Of a DNA stretch of 64,000 nucleotides, positions 47,042 to 56,013 are shown one piece after another. The DNA comes from CBDCME01 sp965218865 (GTDB taxonomy: Bacteria > Pseudomonadota > Alphaproteobacteria > JAAXGF01), in the NCBI GenBank assembly GCA_965218865.1, contig CBDCME010000032.1, forward strand, positions 105,452 to 169,451, read 5' to 3'. How positions within the stretch are numbered: the stretch's first letter is position 1; every line of letters begins with the position of its first letter. Below the pieces are notes generated by a model that was given only the letters and a program-made list of their open reading frames with translations, did not search any database and was not told where the DNA came from. Position numbers and translations under genes: made by a program.

Positions 47042-47542
47042 ATGAAGGGGGCGGCCATGCGGCCCGTGACGCTAATAAGGGGCGTTGTTATCGCCATCAC
47101 ATTCGCGATTCCGGCTCCATGCGTCCAAGCTGAGTCAGTCGAAGATGCTCTGACTCAGCATATCCTTAAATTGCAATCGTCGGCCGAGAACCTTAAATTG
47201 CAATTGTGGGCCGAGAATGGCGACGTTGAGGCTCAAATTAGTCTCGGCTACAGGTACGCCAACGGCCTAATCATGCCGCAGGATTATGTGGAATCCGCGA
47301 AGTGGTATCGTCTCGCCGCTGAACAAGGTCATGCCAAGGGGCAATTCGAACTCGGATTATTGTACCGGACTGGCGACGGCGTGCCCAAAGACGCGGCGCT
47401 GGCTTATATGTGGTTCAATCTTGCAGCAGCACAGGGATACGAATTCGCAGGGATAAATCGAGACAATTTGGCCCAATTTATGACCCCTGAACAGGTCGCC
47501 GAGGCGCAACGTCTAGCGCGGGAATGGAAGCCGAAGGAGTAG
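47042..47542 (+). CDS. Secreted Sel1-repeat protein
   Basis: A 166-residue protein (an ATG at 47057 is also possible) with a signal peptide ending near PCVQA. Two Sel1-like repeats follow: GDVEAQISLGYRYANGLIM..DYVESAKWYRLAAEQG and HAKGQFELGLLYRTGDGVPKDAALAYMWFNLAAAQG. Such repeats mediate protein contacts in the periplasm or secretion pathways. Residues near 41-58 carry a duplicated 9-residue block from a 27-bp tandem repeat. It is isolated among mobile elements and bracketed by 51-bp direct repeats; the partner is unknown. Confidence 0.85.
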   Translation: MKGAAMRPVTLIRGVVIAITFAIPAPCVQAESVEDALTQHILKLQSSAENLKLQLWAENGDVEAQISLGYRYANGLIMPQDYVESAKWYRLAAEQGHAKGQFELGLLYRTGDGVPKDAALAYMWFNLAAAQGYEFAGINRDNLAQFMTPEQVAEAQRLAREWKPKE

Positions 47543-47556
47543 GATGCTGTTGGGCT

Positions 47557-47607
47557 CCATCGGTTGCATCCACCCCGATGGTAGGCGCGGCGGGGGCGGG
47601 AGTCGAT
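47557..47607 (+). repeat. 51-bp direct repeat, right copy
   Basis: Matches 46868-46918 over its whole length, beginning 15 bp after the Sel1 stop. The pair encloses exactly one gene with its upstream region. Confidence 0.85.
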
Positions 47608-47674
47608 GGTCTCGGTCGTTGCTTATCTTACTTAAGCGCCTTTTTCCAATCCACGGTGTACTCGGCGCCCTCTA

Positions 47675-48832
47675 GTGTTTCGTCACATTTAAAAGATCCC
47701 CAAGGGACTGGAACTATGCGATTATGCCTGCATGGGAACAACCGCTTGTATTTGGGTATCTCCTGGCGACCGGAGCCGACTGGAGCGGCTGGTTTCGGGC
47801 CGGAATACCCCCCAGAAGCATGTCTGGCGTGCGCGGATCGTGCTTCTGTCCGGGGATCGTCTCGGGACGATGGCGATCATGCGTCAAGTAGGCAAGAGCA
47901 AGCCGACGGTGTGGCGCTGGCAGGAACGCTTCCTCGAGGAAGGGGTCGACGGACTGTTGCGGGATCGGGACCGGGGGTCCGGCAAGCCCCCCTTGGGCGC
48001 CGCGGTGAAATCGCTGGTGTTGACGAAGACGATGCGGGAGGCACCGCCGAACGCGACCCAGTGGAGTGTTCGCACGATGGCCAAGGCCGTCGGAATCAGC
48101 CAGTGTGCAGAGGATCTGGGCCGAGTATGGATTGAAGCCGCATCTGATTTCCATCTTCAAGGTCTCGAACGACCCGAGGTTCGCCGAGAAGGTGGAGGAC
48201 GTTATCGGGCTTTACCTGAACCCGCCGGACAAGGCGCTGGTTCTTTCGGTCGACGAGAAGAGCCAGGTTCAGGCTCTCGACCGCACCCAGCCCGGCCTGC
48301 CGATAAAGAAGGGCCGCGCCGGCACCATGACCCACGATTACAAGCGCAACGGCACGACGACGCTGTTCGCGGCGCTCAACGTGCTCGACGGCACGGTCAT
48401 CGGCCAATGCATGAAGCGGCACCGGCACCAGGAGTTCCTCCGTTTCCTGCGCCGGCTCGACCGCAAGACGCCGAAGCGGCTCGACATCAACTTGATCGTC
48501 GACAACTACGCCACCCACAAGCATGCCAAGGTCAAGGCGTGGCTGGAAAAGCACCCCCGCTTCCATTTCCACTTCACGCCGACGTCGGCCTCCTGGCTGA
48601 ACCAGGTCGAACGCTTCTTCGCCGAAATCACCCAAAACGCCATCCGCCGGGGCGTCTTCAAGAGCGTCCCCGAACTGGAGGCGGCCATCGACGACTATCT
48701 CGCCAAGCACAACGAGAACTCCAAACCCTTCGCCTGGACCGCCACCGCCCGAGACATCCTCAAAAAAGTGGATCGAGCTCGGAACACCCTCAATCAGGTG
48801 AAGAAGGGTACCGTTTAAATGAGTCGGAACAC
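47675..48832 (+). mobile_element. IS630-B (second IS630 type)
   Basis: An element of 1158 bp with imperfect inverted ends GTGTTTCGTCACATTTAAA and the complement of GTGTTCCGACTCATTTAAA. TA stands on each side (47673-47674 and 48833-48834), the normal IS630 target. The transposase is frameshifted. Confidence 0.8.
47732..48818 (+). pseudogene. IS630-type transposase (type B), frameshifted
   Basis: The N-terminal frame has RIVLLSGDRLGTMAIMRQVG and SKPTVWRWQERFLEEGVDGL. At about 48105, after KAVGISQ, the frame breaks and continues in another with SVQRIWAEYGLKPHLI, then LSVDEKSQVQALDRTQPG, INLIVDNYATHKH and TSASWLNQVERFFAEI, the DDE residues. No slippery run is present at the break, so this is probably a true mutation. 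Confidence 0.82.
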
Positions 48833-48933
48833 TAGCTCCCTAAGTAACATCTCCTTCCAAGCGCCACGACTATCATAAGGGACATAAACGATGCCTTCGA
48901 TAACCTGACGGGTGGCGGGGTGGTCATGACTAA

Positions 48934-50101
48934 TACCAACCGCCCTAGAGTTTGACTCGCGCAAAGGTTTACACGCCAGGTTTTGTGTGATTCAAGGTTG
49001 TTGGCAACAAGGGAGTGTGTTCAATGCCAACGATTCCTTTGCGAAACGACTTTGATGCTGAAAGAGTCCGTGTTCTTGCGGCACGGAGCGATGATGGGAA
49101 CCAGGCGCGACGGCTTTTGTCGATGGCGGCCATCTACGATGGGATGGATCGAGCGTGCGCGGCGGGTATTGGCGGCATGGATCGGCAGACGTTGCGGGAC
49201 TGGGTTCACCGGTTCAACGCGGGAGGTCCGGCCGGTCTGATCGACCGCAAGCCGAACGGGGCGTTGCGTCGGTTGACGCCGTCGCAAATGGCGGCGCTTT
49301 CGCGGGCTATCGAGGCCGGTCCCGATCCCGAACGGGATGGGGTCGTGCGCTGGCGCTGCATCGATCTCAAGCAACTGATCCGAACGCGCTTCGGCGTGGA
49401 CTATCACGAGCGGAGCGTCGGCAAGCTGCTGGCCGCGCTCGGGTTCTCGCATATTTCCGCGCGCCCGCGCCACGTCGGCCAGGATGCGCGGGCACAGGAG
49501 GAATTTAAAAAAAAGTTTTCCCGAACACTTGGCGAAAATCGTAGCGGCACAGCCACCGGACACGCCCATCGAGGTTTGGTTTCAAGATGAAATGCGCGTC
49601 GGCCAGAAGAACAGCCTGGTGCGCCAGTGGGCCCCAAAGGGATCGCGCCCGCGCCAGGTCAAGGACCTACGGACCTCTTCGGCGTATCTCTTCGGCGCCA
49701 TCTGCCCCGAGCGCGGTGAGGGCGCGGCGCTGGTCATGCCGCGCGCCAATACTGAAGCCATGGACCTGCATCTCGAGGAAATCAGCCGGGCCGTTGCCCC
49801 AAACGCCCATGCCGTCGTGCTGCTCGACCAAGCCGCATGGCACACCACTGCCAAACTCGGCATCCCGGAGAACATCTCCCTCGTGCCTTTGCCACCCAAG
49901 TCCCCGGAGCTCAATCCCGCCGAAAATGTCTGGCAATACCTCCGCCAGAACTGGCTCTCCAATCGTGTCTGCGACTCCTATGAAGCCATCGTCGAGGCCT
50001 CTTGCCAAGCCTGGAACAACCTGACCGACCAACCTTGGAAGATCATGTCCATCGGCCTCAGAGCGTGGGATCGCACAAGTCAATGTTAAGGGCGGTTGGT
50101 A
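48934..50101 (+). mobile_element. IS630-A, copy 4
   Basis: A 1168-bp copy with the usual ends and TAA flanks. The 100 bp between IS630-B and this copy hold nothing recognisable. Confidence 0.92.
49024..50089 (+). CDS. IS630-family transposase, two overlapping frames
   Basis: Same frame structure and A8 junction (about 49508) as the other copies; it shares the Cys variant in NRVCDSYEAI with copy 2, so these two are probably sisters. Confidence 0.85.
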
Positions 50102-50158
50102 TAAGTCGTTCAGGATACGGCTCTTGTTCTGTTGGCGTTTGGGTTGCTCAGTCCACAG

Positions 50159-51621
50159 GGGCAATGTCCCGGCTGATGTTGAAAAAGTGAGGTAGGCGTC
50201 ATTCGCCTGGAACCGTTAGGCTCTGGGTGTTGAATCCATCAAGGAGAACGACGCCATGACCAAGACTACACGGAACAGCCGCCTTTCGAAACTGTTGGGG
50301 ATCCCGCTTCCGCTGTTGCCGCCGGCCTTGCCGGAGGCTTTTGATGATCTGCGCATGAGCGTGGATCGCTTTTGCCTGTTGGCCGGGGTGGAGACCCTGG
50401 GCGAGATGCTGGACGAGGATAGCGAGGTGCTCTGCGGAGCGCGCCACGCCCGCACGGCCGAGCGGCAGGGCCATCGCTGGGGGACAACCCAGAGCGAGAT
50501 TGCCTATCACGGGGGCAAGGTGAAGCTGACGCGCCCGCGGGTGCGCGATCTTGCGGGCAAGGAGATGAGCTTGCCGAGCTGGGAGTTGCTCTCGGACCCG
50601 GCGCTTTTGCAGTCCTGGGCGATGAACATCATGCTGCTTACGGTTTCGACCCGCAAGTACGCGCGCGCCGTGCGCCTGCCCGGCGAGGCCAGCGGCGACT
50701 TGCCGGCACGCGCGGGCGATGCGACCTCGAAGTCCGCGGTCTCGCGGCGCTTCGTGGCCATGACGCGCAAGAAGCTGAAGGCCTTCCTGGCCAGCGACCT
50801 TTCGGATCTCGATCTCCTGGTCATCCAGATCGACGGGCTGCACGTCGGCGATCACGTGTTGCTGGCAGCTATTGGCATCGACGGCGCGGGCGAGAAGCAT
50901 GTTCTAGGCCTGGCCGAAGGTGCCACGGAGAATGCCGCCACGGTGCAGGCGCTGCTCGACAACCTGACCGCCCGCGGCCTCGACCCGGAAGTGCCCCGGC
51001 TCTTCATCGTCGACGGCGCCAAGGCGCTCTCCAAGGCGATCAAGCGGACCTTCGGGCCGGTGGCCGCCCTCCAGCGCTGCCAGGTCCACAAGGGCCGCAA
51101 CATCATCGAGCGCCTCGACGAAAGCCTTCATGCCGGCGTCAAGAAGGCGCTCAGGCAAGCCTGGGACCAAGACGATGCCGAGAAAGCCGAACGCCTCATG
51201 AAGAACCTGGCGCGCCGCCTGGAGACCGAGGCCCCCGGCGTTTCGGCTTCCATCCTGGAGGGCCTGGATGAGATCCTCACCGTGATCCGCTTGGGCCTGC
51301 CTCCCAAGCTCAGGCGCTCCTTGGCCTGCACCAACGCCATCGAGAATGCCTTGGGAACGGTCAGGATGGTGCAGCACAATGTCAAGCGCTGGCGCAACGC
51401 CGAGATGGCCTTGCGATGGACCGCCGCCGGCCTCCTGGAAGCCCAAAAGACCTCCGTCGCCTCAAGGCCTACCGGCAACTCCCCATCCTCAGAGCTGCCC
51501 TCGAGGATCACGTGAAAAAGGCAAAAGCGAAAAGCGCCATTGAAACCATCAAAGAGGCCGCCTAGCCTCGAAGCCCAACCATGCCTGCCTCGCCTTTTTC
51601 AACAGAGCATGGGACATCGCC
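50159..51621 (+). mobile_element. IS256-type element
   Basis: Imperfect inverted ends are seen as GGCAATGTCCC...TGTTGAAAAAG on the left and its counterpart CTTTTTCAACA...GGGACATCGCC on the right. I found no clear 8-9 bp duplication, so the edges are approximate. The element has removed the front of an EAL-domain gene, whose tail follows immediately. Confidence 0.7.
50256..51565 (+). pseudogene. IS256-family transposase, frameshifted near the C-terminus
   Basis: A mutator-type transposase with catalytic residues in LLVIQIDGLHVGDHVLLAA (Asp), RLFIVDGAKALSKAI (Asp) and LACTNAIENALGTVRMVQ (Glu), and the conserved RCQVHKGRNIIERL. Near 51450, after LLEAQK, the original frame is lost; the natural tail RRLKAYRQLPILRAALEDH...KEAA continues one frame over to TAG at 51563. 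The broken frame ends at 51515. The missing helix may or may not abolish activity. Confidence 0.82.
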
Positions 51622-51894
51622 TGCGCTGTGGTTGAAATCGTCAAGATCGATGGATCCTTCATTTTGAATCTGGCCGACGATCCGGAAGATCAGATGTTCG
51701 TTAGAACCTTGCAACGCCTGGCCAAGCGTTTCGGCTTCAAAACGGTCGCCGAGTGCGTGGAAAACGAGGAGATCGTAAAAATGCTCGCCAGCGAAGGCGT
51801 CGACTACCTTCAGGGCTACCACTTTGCCCGGCCCAGCGCCGTCCGCCCATGGCGGCTGTCGAAAAAATCATCGGAACCGCTTCTTTACGGATAG
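51622..51894 (+). pseudogene. EAL-domain phosphodiesterase, C-terminal fragment
   Basis: About 90 residues carry the end of an EAL domain: VEIVKIDGSFILNLADD, FGFKTVAECVENEEIVKML and GVDYLQGYHFARPSA. The catalytic EAL motif and most metal ligands would lie upstream but have been replaced by the IS256 element. The gene presumably hydrolysed c-di-GMP when whole. Confidence 0.85.
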
Positions 51895-51922
51895 ACCTGT
51901 TGGCGACGAATGTCGGTCCTAG

Positions 51923-53945
51923 CCCGACTTCGCCAACTCGGCGTGAATTCTGTCGATTTTCATTTTTTTCCGCGACCCAAGTGATTGAATTGTTGATGCC
52001 CTGCCCGTGAAATTCACCTCAATATCGCCTGTAGTGCCGACCTACCCTATTGATCTGCCTTTCGTTTAGCCGAACGATGAGCGCATGTTCGTGCGCTGCA
52101 AGAAACGGTTCAAAGACGGCAAGGAGCACCGCTACTGGAGCGTAGTCGAGAACGTGCGCGTGAGCGGCGGGCGCGTGGTGCAGCGCCAAGTGTTGTATCT
52201 GGGCGAGATCAACGACGGCCAGCGTGCGGCGTGGTGCCGCTCGATCGAGGTGGTGGAGGGGACTCAGCGCTCGAAGCAGGTGGCGCTGTTTCCCGAGGAT
52301 CGGGAAGCGCCGGAGCTGGACTGCGAGGTAGTGCAGGTCCGGCTCAAGGATCTGACCTTGCACGACCCGCGCCAGTGGGGGGCGTGCTGGCTGGCGCTGA
52401 CGCTTTGGGACCGTCTCGAGCTGGACCGGTTCTGGGGGCCGCGCTTGCCGGCGAGCCGGGAAGGCACCCGATGGCTGGACATCTTGAAGATCCAGGTCTG
52501 CTACCGACTCATCGACCCGGGAAGCGATTGGCGTCTTCATCGGCATTGGTACGAACACAGTGCACTGCGCGATATGCTGGGTTGCGACCGGGTGATTGCC
52601 AGCAACACGTTGTATCGGTGCCTGGACAAGCTCGCGGCGCACAAGCAGGACTTCTTCTCGTTCTTGCGCGCGCGTTGGGCGACGATGTTCAACGCCCGCT
52701 TCGAGGTGTTGCTCTACGATTTGACCAGCACGTACTTCGAGAGCGACCCCCCGTTCGAGGACAAGCGCCAGTTCGGCCACAGCCGCGCCCAGCGCCGCGA
52801 TTGCGTGCAGGTGGTGATCGCTTTGATCGTGACCCCGGACGGCTTTCCGCTGGCCTATGAGGTGATGCCGGGCAACACCTCGGACAACACGACGCTGGCG
52901 GATTTTCTCACCAAGATTGAGGACCAGTACGGGCGTTCGGACCGGGTGTGGATCATGGACCGCGGGATTCCGACCGAGGAGACGCTGGAGACGATGCGCG
53001 CAGGCGATGCGCCGGTACATTATCTAGTCGGTACACCCAAGGGCCGGCTGACCCGGCTTGAGAGGTCATTCCTCGATCTGCCTTGGCAAGCAGTCCGCCA
53101 ATCGGTCGATGTCAAGCTCCTGACCAACGACGGAGAACTCTACGTGCTGGTGCGTAGCGAACGACGGGTGCTCAAGGAGCGCAGCATGCGCCGGCGGCGG
53201 CTGAAGAAGCTATGGAAGCGTCTGGGCGAGCTTCGGCGGCAATCAAACCGTCGCGATCAGCTCATGCTCAAGCTTGGTGCGGCGAAGAAAGACGCCGGTC
53301 GGGCTTGGTTCTTGGTCGAGGTCCAAGTCCCGCAAACCGACGAAGAGCTGGCCGCCTACGGGATCACCTACCGCCTGCGTCGCGAGAAGCTGCGCCAGGT
53401 GTTTCGGCGCGAAGGCCGCTACCTGTTGCGCTCCAACATGACCGGTGAAGACCCCGCCGCGTTGTGGCGCCATTACATGCAGCTCACTGAAATCGAGCAG
53501 GCGTTCAAGGAACTGAAACACAATCTTGCCATCCGACCCATCTTCCACCAGCTTGAGGAGCGGATCGAGGCGCACATCTTCGTCTCGTTCATCGCCTATT
53601 GCCTGCTCGTGACCCTGAAGAACCTCGCCCGGCCACAGGCCCCAGGCCTCACCCCATGCGCCATCCTTGAGAAGTTCACCACTTTGCAGATGGTGGACAT
53701 CCATGTGCCGACCACCGATGGGCGCCATCTGGTGCTAGCGCGCCATACCCAGCCGAACCGAGACCACGAATTACTCCTGCGTCAACTCCATCTGACATTG
53801 CCGAAGCAACCCGCGCCGAAGCTTCTGTCTTCAAGTCACGTTTGAGGACCTCCCGGTCGCCCCGTGTAGTGCCGACCTTTGAGGGTCTGATCACTGAAAA
53901 TCAATGTGTTATCACCTCCCAATGTGCCGAGTTGGCGAAGTCGGG
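51923..53945 (+). mobile_element. IS1634-type element, copy 2
   Basis: Same 2023-bp length and perfect 20-bp ends as copy 1. The duplicated target is CTAG (51919-51922 and 53946-53949); the right CTAG is also the left edge of a 109-bp repeat, so insertion occurred exactly at the repeat border. Confidence 0.93.
52085..53845 (+). CDS. IS1634-family transposase
   Basis: 586 residues, with translation identical to the 18998-20758 copy, including the DDE residues. Intact. Confidence 0.9.
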   Translation: MFVRCKKRFKDGKEHRYWSVVENVRVSGGRVVQRQVLYLGEINDGQRAAWCRSIEVVEGTQRSKQVALFPEDREAPELDCEVVQVRLKDLTLHDPRQWGACWLALTLWDRLELDRFWGPRLPASREGTRWLDILKIQVCYRLIDPGSDWRLHRHWYEHSALRDMLGCDRVIASNTLYRCLDKLAAHKQDFFSFLRARWATMFNARFEVLLYDLTSTYFESDPPFEDKRQFGHSRAQRRDCVQVVIALIVTPDGFPLAYEVMPGNTSDNTTLADFLTKIEDQYGRSDRVWIMDRGIPTEETLETMRAGDAPVHYLVGTPKGRLTRLERSFLDLPWQAVRQSVDVKLLTNDGELYVLVRSERRVLKERSMRRRRLKKLWKRLGELRRQSNRRDQLMLKLGAAKKDAGRAWFLVEVQVPQTDEELAAYGITYRLRREKLRQVFRREGRYLLRSNMTGEDPAALWRHYMQLTEIEQAFKELKHNLAIRPIFHQLEERIEAHIFVSFIAYCLLVTLKNLARPQAPGLTPCAILEKFTTLQMVDIHVPTTDGRHLVLARHTQPNRDHELLLRQLHLTLPKQPAPKLLSSSHV

Positions 53946-54054
53946 CTAGTGCACCGGCGCATTCACTTCGTTCACGCCCCCGTGCACCAGGCCTTTGTCG
54001 ATGCATCAACTTTCTAAACTTCGGATGTCGCCTCCGTTTGGGTCGATGCACTAG
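53946..54054 (-). repeat. 109-bp CTAG-bounded repeat, copy C
   Basis: Reverse orientation relative to copies A and B, with a few substitutions. Its left CTAG is shared with the IS1634-type target duplication. Its right CTAG supplies, on the minus strand, the TAG stop of cutA, as copy A does for the cupredoxin gene. Confidence 0.85.
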
Positions 54055-54383
54055 GACGGCACCGGGAAAGCTTCGGTCTGTTCCGCTATCCAGGAGAGAA
54101 ACCCGGGTTCGCCGTCCTCGATCGGCAATGCCACCACGCACGGACATTCGTAACTGTGGATTCGCTTGACTTCGGCGATCACGTCCGCCACCCGCGACTG
54201 CCGTGTCTTGGCCACGACGACGACCTCGCCGTCCTCGCGCAACTCGCCCTCCCAATGATATATCGATCGCATTCCCGGGATGATATTGACGCAGGCGGCC
54301 AACCGCTCCGCGACCAGGCCGCGGCCGATGCGGCGAGCCTCATCCAAATCAGAAGCCGTAACGTAAATCAGACATAGTTTCAT
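54051..54383 (-). CDS. cutA: Divalent-cation tolerance protein CutA
   Basis: A 110-residue trimeric PII-like protein linked to copper tolerance. Conserved parts are LVAERLAACVNIIPGMRSIYHW, GEVVVVAKTRQSRV and RIHSYECPCVVALPIEDG. The length is normal. The stop codon lies within the 109-bp repeat, so the original last residues may have been changed slightly. It stands alone, ahead of a secreted protein gene in the same direction. Confidence 0.92.
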   Translation of the reverse strand: MKLCLIYVTASDLDEARRIGRGLVAERLAACVNIIPGMRSIYHWEGELREDGEVVVVAKTRQSRVADVIAEVKRIHSYECPCVVALPIEDGEPGFLSWIAEQTEAFPVPS

Positions 54384-54488
54384 CTCGCCCGCCTCCGATC
54401 AGATCCGACGCTCGTTGGCCGCCCCTGCCCACGGGCACTGCCGATGGCTATCGATGCCAGAACTTCGCACGGTGGAATAATGATCGTG

Positions 54489-54995
54489 TCAATCGATCGT
54501 GACCTGGTGAGCGAAGCGATCGCCATCGGTCACGGTGACGCTCTTGAATCCGAAGAGCTTGGCAAAATCCAGGAACGTAAAATAGGTTTCGACCCCGAGC
54601 TCGCGAAAAAGCTTCGTCCCGCGTCCCTGCGCCGTGAGCAGCGCCAACAAGGCGCGCACCCGATAGATCGTATCAAGATAGCCATCGTTAAGACCGACGA
54701 TGATCAATTTGTCGGCCTCGCCCCCCTTGGCAAAAATCGCGTATTGGGGCGGATACGGCAGCAACCGCAGTTCTCTGTTGAAGCCGATCACGAAACCAGT
54801 CCGCGAATTACGATCCGCCTCCGCTAACGTTTCCGCCCGCGCCGTATACACTTCGGTGCTGATGGGCGGCGGATAATAATAACCGACGTAGCGGTCGTTC
54901 CCGGACGCCACCGAATCGCCGGCAAGGAATAGAAACGCTGTGGCCGCGAAACAGGCGAACGAACGCGCCGAGCGGAGGCGACGGAGTGACGCCAT
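54489..54995 (-). CDS. Conserved secreted alphaproteobacterial protein of unknown function
   Basis: A 168-residue protein with a signal peptide (MASLRRLRSARSFACFAATA...VASG), then GYYYPPPISTEVYTARAETL, YPPQYAIFAKGGEADKLIIV and YFTFLDFAKLFGFKSVTVTD. I recall close relatives in Rhodospirillales and Rhizobiales labelled, probably wrongly, as molybdopterin-guanine dinucleotide biosynthesis protein A; the sequence has no nucleotide-binding motif. The mature domain is about 130 residues with no Cys pair. ATG 54995 is preferred to the one 15 bases upstream. Function unknown. Confidence 0.75.
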   Translation of the reverse strand: MASLRRLRSARSFACFAATAFLFLAGDSVASGNDRYVGYYYPPPISTEVYTARAETLAEADRNSRTGFVIGFNRELRLLPYPPQYAIFAKGGEADKLIIVGLNDGYLDTIYRVRALLALLTAQGRGTKLFRELGVETYFTFLDFAKLFGFKSVTVTDGDRFAHQVTID

Positions 54996-55171
54996 GATCT
55001 CCATCACCAATTCCCCGAAAAAATGGATCCGCGGTCATTGTGCGTGTGGCGGCGATAGAAGTCATGGGCTAATTTCGCGGCCCCGGGGGCGGCCATGGGG
55101 ACAACAAGGGTCCGTCTCGACGCGATTGTCCCCTCGGCACCCCAGGCGCCGAGGGTCACGGTCCCCGTGGT

Positions 55172-55264
55172 TCAGGGCGTTACGATCGGCAGCGGCGACG
55201 ACCCGTAAACGAGACTGATCCCGAGCAGACCAAAATAGAGAAATATGATCGCGCGAATTAACAT
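55172..55264 (-). CDS. Possible 30-residue membrane peptide
   Basis: ATG 55264 opens MLIRAIIFLYFGLLGISLVY followed by GSSPLPIVTP and a TGA stop, a single hydrophobic helix. No ribosome site is obvious. It may be a real small membrane protein or chance; codon use gives no further help at this length. The surrounding 55011-55455 has nothing else. Confidence 0.3.
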   Translation of the reverse strand: MLIRAIIFLYFGLLGISLVYGSSPLPIVTP

Positions 55265-55455
55265 GATTTCGGCACCCGATCAGCATGTGACGTCCCCGCG
55301 GACACGCCCATTCGACCACCGCGAACTTAACGAACCGTGAACCAGGGTCCCAGTAGGATTTGACACCTTGTTGTCCTCCGAACCTTGCGACCCCAGTCGG
55401 CGCGTCGTTCGGGCCGATGCCCGCGGTTTACCGGGGAATTGACAAAGGCGCTCAA

Positions 55456-55485
55456 TTGAACCATATGCCAATCGAGGACTAAAAT
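55456..55485 (+). promoter_or_regulatory. Predicted sigma-70-type promoter of the suf operon
   Basis: TTGAAC (55456-55461) and TAAAAT (55480-55485) are separated by 18 bp, 31 bp before the regulator start. The -10 lies inside the IscR-like operator. Confidence 0.55.
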
Positions 55486-55495
55486 AGTCTTGTAT
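55471..55495. promoter_or_regulatory. IscR type-1-like operator
   Basis: GACTAAAATAGTC (55477-55489) fits the GACTRWWWYAGTC core of IscR type 1 sites exactly, and GTAT follows as in the full consensus. It overlaps the predicted -10, so the [2Fe-2S] regulator encoded next would block transcription when clusters are plentiful. Confidence 0.65.
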
Positions 55496-55515
55496 GAACG
55501 CCGGGGAGCCTTGCC

Positions 55516-55971
55516 ATGATCCGTTTGAGCCGCCTGTCCGATTACGCGGTGGTTTTGATGAGCCAGATCGCGGCGAGTCCCGACGGCCTCCGCCAAGCGC
55601 CCGAGTTGGCTGGCGAGGCCCACCTTCCAGCCACCACGGTGAGCAAGATTCTCAAGCTCTTGAATCGCTCCGGGTTACTGATCTCCCACCGGGGCGCCAG
55701 GGGAGGCTATGAGGTCGCTCGTCCCTTGGAGGCGATTTCCATGGCCGATATCATCAATGCCGTCGATGGGCCGATCGCCTTGACCGAATGCATCGAGGAC
55801 ACGCCGGGCGAATGCGATCTGGAAGCCTTCTGTCCGGCGCGACGCAACTGGCACGCCATCAACGACGCGGTTCGGCGAGCCCTTGCCGGGGTTACCCTGG
55901 CCGACGTCGTGGTCCCCGCGATTCCGCCGCCGCGATCGCGGGGCCTCGAACACGTCCTGAGTGACCGTTGA
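55516..55971 (+). CDS. Rrf2-family Fe-S cluster assembly regulator (IscR/SufR-like)
   Basis: A 151-residue winged-helix repressor. The N-terminus MIRLSRLSDYAVVLM and the recognition helix ATTVSKILKLLNRSGLL are typical of Rrf2. Three cluster-binding Cys are C92, C100 and C106 in ECIEDTPGEC/DLEAFC, with His113 a possible fourth ligand. It heads the suf operon, 42 bp before sufB, with a matching operator upstream, so it probably represses itself and suf when loaded with [2Fe-2S]. Confidence 0.9.
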   Translation: MIRLSRLSDYAVVLMSQIAASPDGLRQAPELAGEAHLPATTVSKILKLLNRSGLLISHRGARGGYEVARPLEAISMADIINAVDGPIALTECIEDTPGECDLEAFCPARRNWHAINDAVRRALAGVTLADVVVPAIPPPRSRGLEHVLSDR

Positions 55972-56013
55972 CGCCAAAGCCATTCCGCAACCATCGACGA
56001 GTCGTGAAGAGTG

